A stretch of 64,000 bases of DNA. Source: Planctomycetota bacterium (GTDB lineage: Bacteria; Planctomycetota; J058; JAJDCQ01). The position numbers were made by a program, and so were the translations under genes. The DNA is taken from positions 57,836 to 121,835 of the forward strand of contig JAJDCQ010000173.1 of assembly GCA_029260755.1 (NCBI GenBank). The letters are read 5' to 3'. Each line of letters starts with the position of its first letter. Position 1 is the stretch's first letter. The notes under the pieces were generated by a model. It was not told the DNA's origin, searched no databases, and saw only the letters and a list, made by a program, of their open reading frames with translations. Positions 25,315-33,233 of the stretch are shown here, in pieces.

Positions 25315-26142
25315 TTAGCCGGATTCGGCCTCGGGCTCAACCCCGGCGCCCGTCGCATCGAGCCCGAGGCGGCCGGGCTCGGTCACGAGCTCGCGCAGAT
25401 GCTCGCACGCCGCCATCACGTCGAGGCCGTCGAGGATGTAGTGGTCGGCCACGATCATGAAGTGGAGCACCTTGCGCACGACGACCTTCCCTTCGATGAC
25501 GAGGGCTCGGTCCGAGAGCGTCCCCGGGAAGAAGCTCGACCCGGTGTTGGCGATCGCGTGGCCGGCGACGGGACCCCAGCCGCGCGTGATGAGCGAGCTC
25601 AGGCCGTAGGTGCCGAAGTAGCGGAGGTAGAAGCGATGGTCGCTCCGCACCTTGTAGCTGAACCATCGCAGGGCGAGGCGCGGCGCCCGCTCGATCTTGC
25701 GGATCGCCTCCATCTGCGGGAGCGAGTCGAGCGGCGCGGTCTTGTGATGGCGGATCGTCGCCTGGATCTCCTCGAGGGTGAGCGCGTCGGCGCCGCGAAG
25801 CACGACCGGGAAGAGGAGCTGCTCGCCGCCTTCCCCCTCGCGCATCACGACGAGGTTACAGTCGATCGAGTCGAACGCGACCTCGCGCTTCCGGAACAGG
25901 CCGTGGAACAGATGGTGGTTGAGGCGCGGGTAGCGCTTCAAGAGAAGGGCCGTGGCGCGGACGAGGCACCCGACCAGCCCGACCGAGCGCCCCGCGCCGC
26001 GAGCGCGCTCGATCGCGGCGAGGAGCTCGGTGACGTCGAGCTCGAGGACGCCCGACACCGGGCAGTGAAAGCGCTTTGCCCGCGTGAGCAGGTCGTAGAT
26101 CGCCTGCCGGTTGTTCGTGAAGGGGACGATCCTCGCGCTCAC
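25315..26142 (-). CDS. CoA-dependent acyltransferase of the 2-oxoacid dehydrogenase E2 catalytic fold
   Basis: This 275-residue soluble protein starts at GTG 26142, one base after the acyl-CoA dehydrogenase stop. It resembles a free-standing E2/chloramphenicol acetyltransferase catalytic domain. The active-site HxxxDG motif is HYILDG near residue 235, preceded by MIVAD. Other blocks are LVGCLVRATALLLKRYP and SLSSLITRGWGPVAGHAI-like strands (cited by pattern). There is no lipoyl domain and no peripheral subunit-binding domain, so it is not part of a pyruvate-dehydrogenase-type complex by itself. With the dehydrogenase upstream it may move an acyl group to or from CoA. The substrate is unknown. 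Confidence 0.8.
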   Translation of the reverse strand: MSARIVPFTNNRQAIYDLLTRAKRFHCPVSGVLELDVTELLAAIERARGAGRSVGLVGCLVRATALLLKRYPRLNHHLFHGLFRKREVAFDSIDCNLVVMREGEGGEQLLFPVVLRGADALTLEEIQATIRHHKTAPLDSLPQMEAIRKIERAPRLALRWFSYKVRSDHRFYLRYFGTYGLSSLITRGWGPVAGHAIANTGSSFFPGTLSDRALVIEGKVVVRKVLHFMIVADHYILDGLDVMAACEHLRELVTEPGRLGLDATGAGVEPEAESG

Positions 26143-26143
26143 T

Positions 26144-27313
26144 CTAGAGCCACCCGTCCGCTTGCTCGACCGAGCGGCGCGCCTCGCGGAACGCCATCAG
26201 GAGTTGCACCTCGCTCGTGCCCTCGTAGATGGTCGTCACCCGGGCGTCGCGCACCCGCTTCTGGATCGTCCACTCCGCGTCGAGCCCGCGCCAGCCGTAG
26301 AGCTGGAGGATCCGGTTCGTCGCATCGACGGCGAGCCGGCTCGCCCGGAGCTTCGCCATCGAGGTCTCGACGTGGGCCGCCTCGCCGCGGTCGAGGCGCT
26401 CGGCGGCGTCCCAGAGGAAGTGACGGACCGCCCGCACCTCGGTGAAGAGCTCGCCGATCTCGAGCCGGACGTGGCTCTTGGTGATGAGCGGCTCGTCGGG
26501 GAAGACGCGCCGCTGCGAGAGCCACGGGACGACCTCGCGGAGCGCGCCGACGGCGATCCCGAGGATCACCGCGGTCCCGCCGAGGCGGATCACGTCGAGG
26601 GTCCGCGCGAGGACGGTCTCGGCGCCGCCGACCTCGCCGATCCGGTCATCGTCGGAGACGACCGCCCCCTCGAGCCGGATCGTCGGCGTGGTGAGGCAGC
26701 GGAAGCCGATCTTCTCGGTGTTCGGCCCGACGCTCACGCCCGCGCCGCGCGGCACGGCGAAGAAGGTCGGCCCGAGGCGGCGCTCGCCGTCGTGGGCCTC
26801 GGCCAGGACGACGAAGAGGTCGCTCCGGGCGCCGTTTCCGACCATGCACTTCACGCCATCCAGCGACCAGCCGCCATCGGCCGTCCGCCGCGCGGTCGTG
26901 TCGAGGGCGAGGAGGTTGCTGCCGCTCCGGTCGGGCTCGGTCATCGCGATCGAGGCGTAGCCGCCGCGCGCGATCAGGTCGCCGACGAGGCGGGCGCGCT
27001 GCGCCTCGGTGCCGGCGACCGTGATCGGACGGAGCGAGCCGTGGTTGAACCCCATCGTGAACGCGATCGGCGCGCAGGCGGTCGCGAGCTCCTCCCCGCC
27101 GACGACGAGCGCCTTCCACGACAGGCCACGGCCGCCGAGGTCCGCCGGGAAGCCGACGTTCAGGAGCCCGCGGGCCGCGGCCTCCTCGTGGATCTCGCGC
27201 GGGAAGGCGTTCCGCTCGTCCCAGCGGCGGGCCGCCGGGGCGATGATCTCGCGGGCGAAGGCGGCGCACTCGCCCTTCCAGGCGCGCTCCTCGTCGGTCA
27301 GCCGGTCCCACAT
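26144..27313 (-). CDS. Acyl-CoA dehydrogenase
   Basis: This 389-residue FAD flavoenzyme oxidises acyl-CoA to trans-2-enoyl-CoA. The N-terminal helical part starts DRLTDEERAWKGECAAFARE. The middle domain shows ASIAMTEPDRSGS (FAD contact), and the C-terminal domain shows QLYGWRGLD and TTIYEGTSEVQLLMAFREA, in which the Glu of YEGTSE is the usual catalytic base. Length is standard. It directly precedes the E2-fold acyltransferase (1-base gap) and follows the tandem kinases (56-base gap), so all may lie on one minus-strand transcript. A full beta-oxidation set is not present nearby. Confidence 0.93.
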   Translation of the reverse strand: MWDRLTDEERAWKGECAAFAREIIAPAARRWDERNAFPREIHEEAAARGLLNVGFPADLGGRGLSWKALVVGGEELATACAPIAFTMGFNHGSLRPITVAGTEAQRARLVGDLIARGGYASIAMTEPDRSGSNLLALDTTARRTADGGWSLDGVKCMVGNGARSDLFVVLAEAHDGERRLGPTFFAVPRGAGVSVGPNTEKIGFRCLTTPTIRLEGAVVSDDDRIGEVGGAETVLARTLDVIRLGGTAVILGIAVGALREVVPWLSQRRVFPDEPLITKSHVRLEIGELFTEVRAVRHFLWDAAERLDRGEAAHVETSMAKLRASRLAVDATNRILQLYGWRGLDAEWTIQKRVRDARVTTIYEGTSEVQLLMAFREARRSVEQADGWL

Positions 27314-27369
27314 CGGGGAGGTCTCCTCGTCGGTCGAGCGAGCGGTCGTTCGCGCTCGCTCGCCTCAGA

Positions 27370-29439
27370 CTAGTAGTTGCGCTCCAGTCTCTCGACCCGC
27401 GCGACGAGGTCGTTGTGGACCTCGCCGACCTCGTCGTCCCAGTCGCCCGCGCTCCGACGCTGCGGCGTCGACTCGCGGATCAGGCCGCGGAAGCTGTTGG
27501 CGTCCTCGCACGCGGCGACGAGGTCCTCGAGCTTCGCCTGCTCGCTCGGCCGCCTCTGCGCCCGCTCGGCGAGCGCCTCGCTCCGCAGGAGGTAGGGCCA
27601 GGCCGAGAGCGGCGCGAGCCCGACCGCGCGGCCGAGGTGCTCGATCCGCGCCGCGAGGTCGTCCTCGAGGAGCGCGCGGACGAGCCAGCCGCGGGCGACG
27701 TTCGGCCGCGCCGAGGTCGCCCGCTCGACCTGCGTCCGCGCCGCCTCGGGCTGATCCCTCGCCCGGAGGACGAGGGCGAGGTGCGTCCGGGCGATCGCCT
27801 CGAGGTCGCCGTCGGCGGTCGCGGCGGCGACCCGCTCGTAGAGCTCGGCGGCGCGGACGAGCTCGCCGGCGGCGTGGTGGGTGACGGCCCGGGCGAACCG
27901 CGCGTGGTCGCCTTCCTCGTCGCCGCGCTCGGTCGCGCGACGCTCGAGGCGCTCGAGCCACGGCGTCGAGCGGACGACGTCGGGCTCGTCGCGCTCGACG
28001 GTGAGGAGGTGGAGCCGGAGGACCGCCGCGTCCGCCTCGGCGCCCGGGTGGGCGGCGGCGAGCTCGAGGGTCGCGATCCCCTGGCCCCGCAGGTTCGCGC
28101 CCTCGTAGACGCTCGCCACCGCGAGGAGGACCGGAAGCGGCGGCTCCTCGCCCCACAGGGCGAGCCCGCGCGCGACCGCGCGCTCCACCGGCTCGGTCTC
28201 GCGCCCGCGGCGGAGGAGCTCGCTCACCTCGGCGAGGCTCGCGATCGTCCGGCGACGCGTCTCCGAGCGCTCGCGGGCCGCCTCGAGCGCGGCGGCCGCC
28301 TCGCGCGTCCGGCGACGGGCGCGCGCCGCGACCGAGAGGCCGACCGCGACGATCGTGACGGCGAGGGCGAGGATCGCGAGGGCGAGCACGGCCGTCGGGT
28401 GCCGTCGCGTCCAGCCGGCGAGTCGCTCGCGCGCCGAGTAGCGATGGGCGGCGACGGGGCGATCCGCGAGCCAGGCGCGCAGGTCCGCCACGAACGCGCT
28501 CGCGCTCCGCGTGCGGCGCCGCGGGTCGGCCCGCAGGGCGGCCGCGGCGATGGCGTCGAGGTCCGCGGGGAGCTCGGGCCGCCGCTCCCGCGGCGTCGCG
28601 ATGCCGCCCTTGAGGGTCGCCATGATCCGATGGACCTGGTCCCGGCCGGCGACCGGCGGCTCGCCGGTGAGGATCTCGGTCAGCATGGCGCCGAGGGCGA
28701 ACACGTCGGCCCGCTCGTCGACCTCTCGGCCGGACGCCTGCTCCGGCGGCATGTAGCCCGGCGTCCCGAGGACGGTCCCCGCCTGGGTGAGACCGGCCGC
28801 CGCGAGCTCGGTCGCGCCGACCGCGGCGGTCGCCTCGAGCTGCAGCGGCGCCTCGTCGGGGTCGGCGTCGCTCCGGGCGATGCCCCAGTCGACGACCATC
28901 ACCTCACCGAACCGACCGAGGATCACGTTGTCGGGCTTGAGATCGCGATGGAGCACGCCGCGCGCGTGGGCGTAGGCGATCGCCTCGCCGACGCGCACGA
29001 GCGCCTCGAGGAGCCGCCGGCGCTCGGCATCGCCGGCTCGCAGGCTACGCGCGATCGCGCGGGAGAGGGGCTCGCCGTCGATCAGGCGCATCAGGATGTA
29101 GTGCTCGCCGCGCGGGGTCTTTCCCGCCTCGTAGACGGGCGGGATCGAGGGATGATCGAGCCGCGCCATGATCCGCGCCTCGCGGATGAACCGGGCGACG
29201 CCGCCGGCGCCGGCCGCCTCGCGGCGGATCAGCTTGAGGGCGGCCGGGCGCCCGAGGCGCCGATCCCGAACGCGGAGGACGACGCCCATTCCGCCGGCGC
29301 CGAGCTCCTCGATCGTCTCGAACACCAGCCCGGCGTGGGGCGCGATCCGCGGGTCGTGGCGGGCGGCCTCGCGGTAGGCGTGCTCGGCGGCCGCGCGGGC
29401 GGCGCGGTCGATCGGCCGGGTGGGCGGGACCGCGCTCAT
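27370..29439 (-). CDS. Membrane-anchored Ser/Thr protein kinase with TPR-like sensor domain
   Basis: This 689-residue PknB-type kinase starts at ATG 29439, overlapping the stop of the upstream kinase gene (ATGA). Gly-rich loop GAGGMGVV is at 47-54, lysine in ALKLIRR near 69, catalytic HRDLKPDN at 164-171, and the metal motif is VDWG at 183-186 instead of DFG, as often in planctomycete kinases. The activation segment reads GTPGYMPPEQAS. A single membrane helix near 345-375 (PTAVLALAILALAVTIVAVG) is followed by a short coiled coil and helical TPR-like repeats to the C-terminus. It therefore probably signals across the membrane; target unknown. Confidence 0.92.
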   Translation of the reverse strand: MSAVPPTRPIDRAARAAAEHAYREAARHDPRIAPHAGLVFETIEELGAGGMGVVLRVRDRRLGRPAALKLIRREAAGAGGVARFIREARIMARLDHPSIPPVYEAGKTPRGEHYILMRLIDGEPLSRAIARSLRAGDAERRRLLEALVRVGEAIAYAHARGVLHRDLKPDNVILGRFGEVMVVDWGIARSDADPDEAPLQLEATAAVGATELAAAGLTQAGTVLGTPGYMPPEQASGREVDERADVFALGAMLTEILTGEPPVAGRDQVHRIMATLKGGIATPRERRPELPADLDAIAAAALRADPRRRTRSASAFVADLRAWLADRPVAAHRYSARERLAGWTRRHPTAVLALAILALAVTIVAVGLSVAARARRRTREAAAALEAARERSETRRRTIASLAEVSELLRRGRETEPVERAVARGLALWGEEPPLPVLLAVASVYEGANLRGQGIATLELAAAHPGAEADAAVLRLHLLTVERDEPDVVRSTPWLERLERRATERGDEEGDHARFARAVTHHAAGELVRAAELYERVAAATADGDLEAIARTHLALVLRARDQPEAARTQVERATSARPNVARGWLVRALLEDDLAARIEHLGRAVGLAPLSAWPYLLRSEALAERAQRRPSEQAKLEDLVAACEDANSFRGLIRESTPQRRSAGDWDDEVGEVHNDLVARVERLERNY

Positions 29440-32400
29440 CGGCCACGCCCTCCGCGGCGACGCGACCGGACGAGCTCGAGGAGCTGGCGGGCCGCGGGCG
29501 CGTTCGGGTGGTTCGGGGCGACCTCGAGGAAGCGGACCAGGTCGTCCTGGCTGCCGGAGAGGTCGCCGGTCTGCGCCCGCATCTGGGCACGGTTGGCGAG
29601 GACCGAAGGGTCATCGGGCTGGATCTCGAGGGCGCGGGCGAAGTCGGCCGACGCCTCCTCGATGAGGCCCTTCCGCCAGCGGGCGACGGCGCGGCCGTTG
29701 AACGACGCGTAGGAGTGCGCGTTGATGTCGCTCGCCTCGGTGAAGTCCCGGATCGCCGCGTCGAGGTCCCCTCGCTGGAGGTGGATGTTGCCGCGCTCGT
29801 AGTAGGCCTGAACGTAGGCGGGAGCGATCCGGAGCGCCTCGTCGTACTGGGCGATCGCGTCCTGCGCCCTCCCGGCCGCGGTGAGGATCCGGCCGACCTC
29901 GATGAACGCGGTGGCCTTCGTCCGTTCGCGGACGACCTGAAACTCGACGGTGGTGCTCGGGCCGGCCGCCCGCTCCAGCGCCGCGAGCGCGCCCGGGGCG
30001 TCGCCGGCGCGGAGGCGGCGCGGGCCGAGCGAGAGCCACGCCTCGCAGAGGCTCGGGTCGGCCGCGACGGCCGCTTCGAGCGCGGCGAGCGCGGCGGCCG
30101 CATCGCCCGCTCCACCGCGCTCGCCGACGCGGTCGCCGTCGAGGGCGACCGCCCGCGCCCAGCGGGCCGAGGCCTCCTGCCGTGGCGTCAGCGAGGCCGC
30201 GAGGGCGAGCTCGGCGTCGGCCAGGGCGCCGCGCGGATCGCCCGTCCGCGCGCGGACGTGGGCGCGCCCGACGAGGGCGTCGACGGCGTTCGGCCGGCGC
30301 GCGAGGATCGCGTCGTAGTCGGCCCGCGCGTCCGCGTAGAGCTTGTCCCCGCCGAACTGGGTGAGCGTCGCGAGCTCGAGCTGCTTTCTCGCCCGGAGCG
30401 CCCGGAGCTCGACGTGCTCAGCGTCGTCGCCGCCGTCGAGGGCGAGGAGGTCGGTCGCGTAGCGGATGATCCAGGCGGTGGCGTCGTTGTGGACGGCCAC
30501 GTCGAGGCGAAGGCGCGCGATCGCGCGCGAGTCGGGGAACGCCTCGATCAGCAACGCGACGTCGCGGAGCGCGTGCGCGCCGGTGAGGCGAGGCTGGCCG
30601 GGACCGAGCGGCTGCGCGACGACGGCCCGAGCGCGGAGGAACCGGTTCCGGAGGTCCGCGGGGTCGAGGGCGACGGCGCGGGTGGCCGCCTCGAACGCGC
30701 GGGGGAGGTCGCGCCCCTGCTCGAGGAGCGCCCAGCCGAGGAGCCAGTGGATCGGCGCGCGCCGCGGCGCCGCCTGCAGGGCGCGCTCGCAGAGCGCGAT
30801 GACGGCGTCGAGGTCGGGCTCGGGACGGGCCGCCTCGAGCCGTGCCCGGGCGACGATGACGAGCTCGTCGCCGTCGGGGAGCTCGCCGGCGTCGGCGCGC
30901 CGGACGAGCTCGACCATCCAGTCGGACGCGCGCGGTGCCTCGAGCGGCGCCCGCTCGATCCGCTCGACCTCGTGGTGCATCGCGAGGGCGACGGCCGCGC
31001 GCGATGAGCGAAGCGCATCGCGCGCCCCGCCCGCGGCGGTCGCATCGTCGGGCCGGTCGACGGCGAGCTCGAGGAGCGCTCGCGCCTTCACGAAGAGCCC
31101 TCCCTCGGCGCACGCCGACGCCGCCGGGATCACGATCGCCTCCTCGGCGCCGTGCTCGCGCGCGAGCTCGAGCGCCCGGTCGACGAGGTCGCCGACCTCG
31201 GCGCCGCTCGCGCCGGCGCGGGCGCGCGCCTCGGCGGCGGTCAGCCCGGCGAGGATCGTCTGCACGGCCGCCGCCTCGGCCTCCGCGCTCGCCCGCTCGG
31301 TCTCCGCGCTCGCCCGCTCCTGCTCGGCGACCGCGACGCTCGACGCGACCGCGACGGCGAGCCCGCCGACGAGGACCGCCAGGGCCGACCCGACCGTCGC
31401 GGTCGGCCGACGGCGCACGCCGCGGAGGAGCCGCTCCCAGATCGAGGGTCGGTGGACGCTCGGGGGCTCGTCGTCGAGCCAGGCGCGGAGGTCGGCGACG
31501 AGCGCCTCGGCGTTCGGGGTCCGGTCGGCTGGGTCGGCGGCGAGGGCGGCGGCGGCCACCGCATCGAGGGCGGCGGGCACCCGCGCCTCGAGCTGGCGGG
31601 GGCGAGTGATCTTGCCCTGGATCGTCGCGCTGATCCGGTTGAGCGGCGTGCTTCCCCGGACCGGAGGATGGCCGGTGAGCGCCTCGTGGAGGAGCGCGCC
31701 GAGGGCGAAGACGTCCGCGCTCGGGCCGACCTTCTCGCCGCTCGCCTGCTCGGGCGGCATGTAGCCGGGCGTGCCGATGACCGACCCGGCGACCGAGAGG
31801 TCGACGTCGGTCGCCGAGACGCTCGCGCCGACGGTGATCGTCGGCTCCTCGTCCTCGTTCTCGACGCCGCCTGCCGGCGCGCCGGCGGGCGGATGGAGGG
31901 CGCGCGCGAGCCCCCAGTCGAGAACCATCACCTCGCCGAAGCGCCCGACCATCACGTTCGCGGGCTTGAGGTCGCGGTGGACGACGCCCTCGTCGTGGGC
32001 GTAGGCGATGGCGTCGCCGGTCTTGACGATCACCTCGACGAGATCGCGGATGGCCGCGTCGCGCTCGCCGCGGTCGGCCGGCCCCTCGGGGCCGTGGAGG
32101 CGCGCGATTCGCTCGTCGAGCGGCTCGCCATCGATGAGGCGGAGGAAGAGATACGGCGATCCGTCGGGAGCGGTCCCCGCCTCGTAGACGCTCGGGATCG
32201 CCGGGTGCTCGAGGCGCGCGGTGATGCGCGCCTCGCGGAAGAAGTAGCGCCGGGTCGCGTCGTCGTCGCGAAGCTCGGGTCGGAGCGTCTTGAGGGCGCC
32301 GTCGCGGCCGAGGCGTCGATCGTGAACGCGACGGACGATCCCCATCCCTCCCTGGCCGAGCTCGGCGCCCGCCTCGAACGCGAGGGCGGCGTGGGGAGCG

Positions 32401-32672
32401 AAGAGCGGATCGTCCCGTCGAGCCCGATCGTAGGCGTCGCACGCGAGGTCGGCGGCGCGGCGCGCGTCGGAGTCGGGGCCGGCGGGAGGCGCGCCCGGAT
32501 GCGGCGCGGGCGAGACACCGGGAGAGGCGCCGGGCGTCACCCCGATCTCGGTCGGCGGGAGCCCGTCGCCAGTCGGCGGCGGATGGCCTTCGGCCGTCTC
32601 GCCCTCCCGAGACGCGGGCCGACTGCCATCGGGCCAGGTCGCGTCGGGCGGCGGCGGCGCCCAGTCGCTCAC
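29436..32672 (-). CDS. Large membrane-anchored Ser/Thr protein kinase with TPR repeats
   Basis: This is 1078 residues from GTG 32672, with AGGAG ten bases upstream; the longer open frame has no support. Residues 1-70 are Pro/Gly-rich. The kinase domain has GQGGMGIVRRV, ALKTLRPE, HRDLKPANVMVG and VLDWGLAR (DWG again), followed by GTPGYMPPEQAS. A membrane helix (TVGSALAVLVGGLAVAVASS) is followed by a Glu/Ala coiled coil of repeated ERASAE units and then long TPR repeats; the last several (YYERGNIHLQRGDLDAAIRD, FNGRAVARWRKGLIEEASAD) are clear. It overlaps the next kinase gene by four bases, so the two kinases may act as a pair. RidA is divergent. Confidence 0.92.
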   Translation of the reverse strand: MSDWAPPPPDATWPDGSRPASREGETAEGHPPPTGDGLPPTEIGVTPGASPGVSPAPHPGAPPAGPDSDARRAADLACDAYDRARRDDPLFAPHAALAFEAGAELGQGGMGIVRRVHDRRLGRDGALKTLRPELRDDDATRRYFFREARITARLEHPAIPSVYEAGTAPDGSPYLFLRLIDGEPLDERIARLHGPEGPADRGERDAAIRDLVEVIVKTGDAIAYAHDEGVVHRDLKPANVMVGRFGEVMVLDWGLARALHPPAGAPAGGVENEDEEPTITVGASVSATDVDLSVAGSVIGTPGYMPPEQASGEKVGPSADVFALGALLHEALTGHPPVRGSTPLNRISATIQGKITRPRQLEARVPAALDAVAAAALAADPADRTPNAEALVADLRAWLDDEPPSVHRPSIWERLLRGVRRRPTATVGSALAVLVGGLAVAVASSVAVAEQERASAETERASAEAEAAAVQTILAGLTAAEARARAGASGAEVGDLVDRALELAREHGAEEAIVIPAASACAEGGLFVKARALLELAVDRPDDATAAGGARDALRSSRAAVALAMHHEVERIERAPLEAPRASDWMVELVRRADAGELPDGDELVIVARARLEAARPEPDLDAVIALCERALQAAPRRAPIHWLLGWALLEQGRDLPRAFEAATRAVALDPADLRNRFLRARAVVAQPLGPGQPRLTGAHALRDVALLIEAFPDSRAIARLRLDVAVHNDATAWIIRYATDLLALDGGDDAEHVELRALRARKQLELATLTQFGGDKLYADARADYDAILARRPNAVDALVGRAHVRARTGDPRGALADAELALAASLTPRQEASARWARAVALDGDRVGERGGAGDAAAALAALEAAVAADPSLCEAWLSLGPRRLRAGDAPGALAALERAAGPSTTVEFQVVRERTKATAFIEVGRILTAAGRAQDAIAQYDEALRIAPAYVQAYYERGNIHLQRGDLDAAIRDFTEASDINAHSYASFNGRAVARWRKGLIEEASADFARALEIQPDDPSVLANRAQMRAQTGDLSGSQDDLVRFLEVAPNHPNAPAARQLLELVRSRRRGGRGR

Positions 32673-32694
32673 GATCCGTGCTCCTGGCCCGGCG

Positions 32695-32723
32695 TTGGCA
32701 TCCGCGGCTCGCTGAGATAGAAG
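32695..32723 (+). promoter_or_regulatory. Candidate promoter of ridA
   Basis: TTGGCA at 32695-32700 (five of six) and TAGAAG at 32718-32723 (four of six) are spaced by 17 bases. Transcription would start near 32730, about 54 bases before the ridA ATG at 32784. The region is the divergent spacer with the large kinase gene. Confidence 0.45.
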
Positions 32724-32783
32724 GGTGTCTGTCCCGCCCGCCAGTCTGACGTCGCGCGGCGCGCGCCTCAAGGAAGCCAGGTC

Positions 32784-33164
32784 ATGGCCGAACGAAAGCT
32801 CGTCTCCTCCGGCTCGCCGTTCGAAGGCCAGGTCGGGTTCTCCCGCGCCGTCCGCGTCGGCGACCGCGTGCTCGTCGCCGGCACGGCGCCGATCGGAGCG
32901 GAGGATCGCGACGCCTGCACCCAGGCGCTGCGCTGCCTCGAGATCATCGAGACCGCGCTGGTCGATGCGGGCGCCACCCTCGCCGACGTCGTCCGGACGC
33001 GCGTCTTCATCACGTCGCGCGACGACTGGGAGGCGGTCGCGAACGCGCACGGCGAGCGCTTCCGCGCGATCCGTCCGGCCGCCACGATGGTCGTGGTCGC
33101 CGGCCTCCTCGACCCGCGCTGGCTCGTCGAGATCGAGGCGGAGGCGATCGTCGGCGCGCCCTGA
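32784..33164 (+). CDS. RidA/YjgF-family enamine/imine deaminase
   Basis: This 126-residue protein starts at an ATG with AAGGAAG upstream. The RidA signature is recognisable: SGSPFEGQVGFSRAV at the N-terminus, VLVAGTAPIG in the middle, ATLADVVRTRVFIT with the conserved Arg of the active site, and MVVVAGLLDPRWLVEIEAEAI at the end (cited in part). The family forms trimers that hydrolyse reactive 2-aminoacrylate-type enamines or related imines. Length and motif order are normal. It stands alone between the divergent large kinase and the downstream kinase gene. Confidence 0.93.
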   Translation: MAERKLVSSGSPFEGQVGFSRAVRVGDRVLVAGTAPIGAEDRDACTQALRCLEIIETALVDAGATLADVVRTRVFITSRDDWEAVANAHGERFRAIRPAATMVVVAGLLDPRWLVEIEAEAIVGAP

Positions 33165-33233
33165 GCCCGGGCGTTGGTCGGGCCGCGCGGGCCGCGGCTA
33201 TGATGGCCTCCTCGGGTCGGTGAGGAGGCTGTC

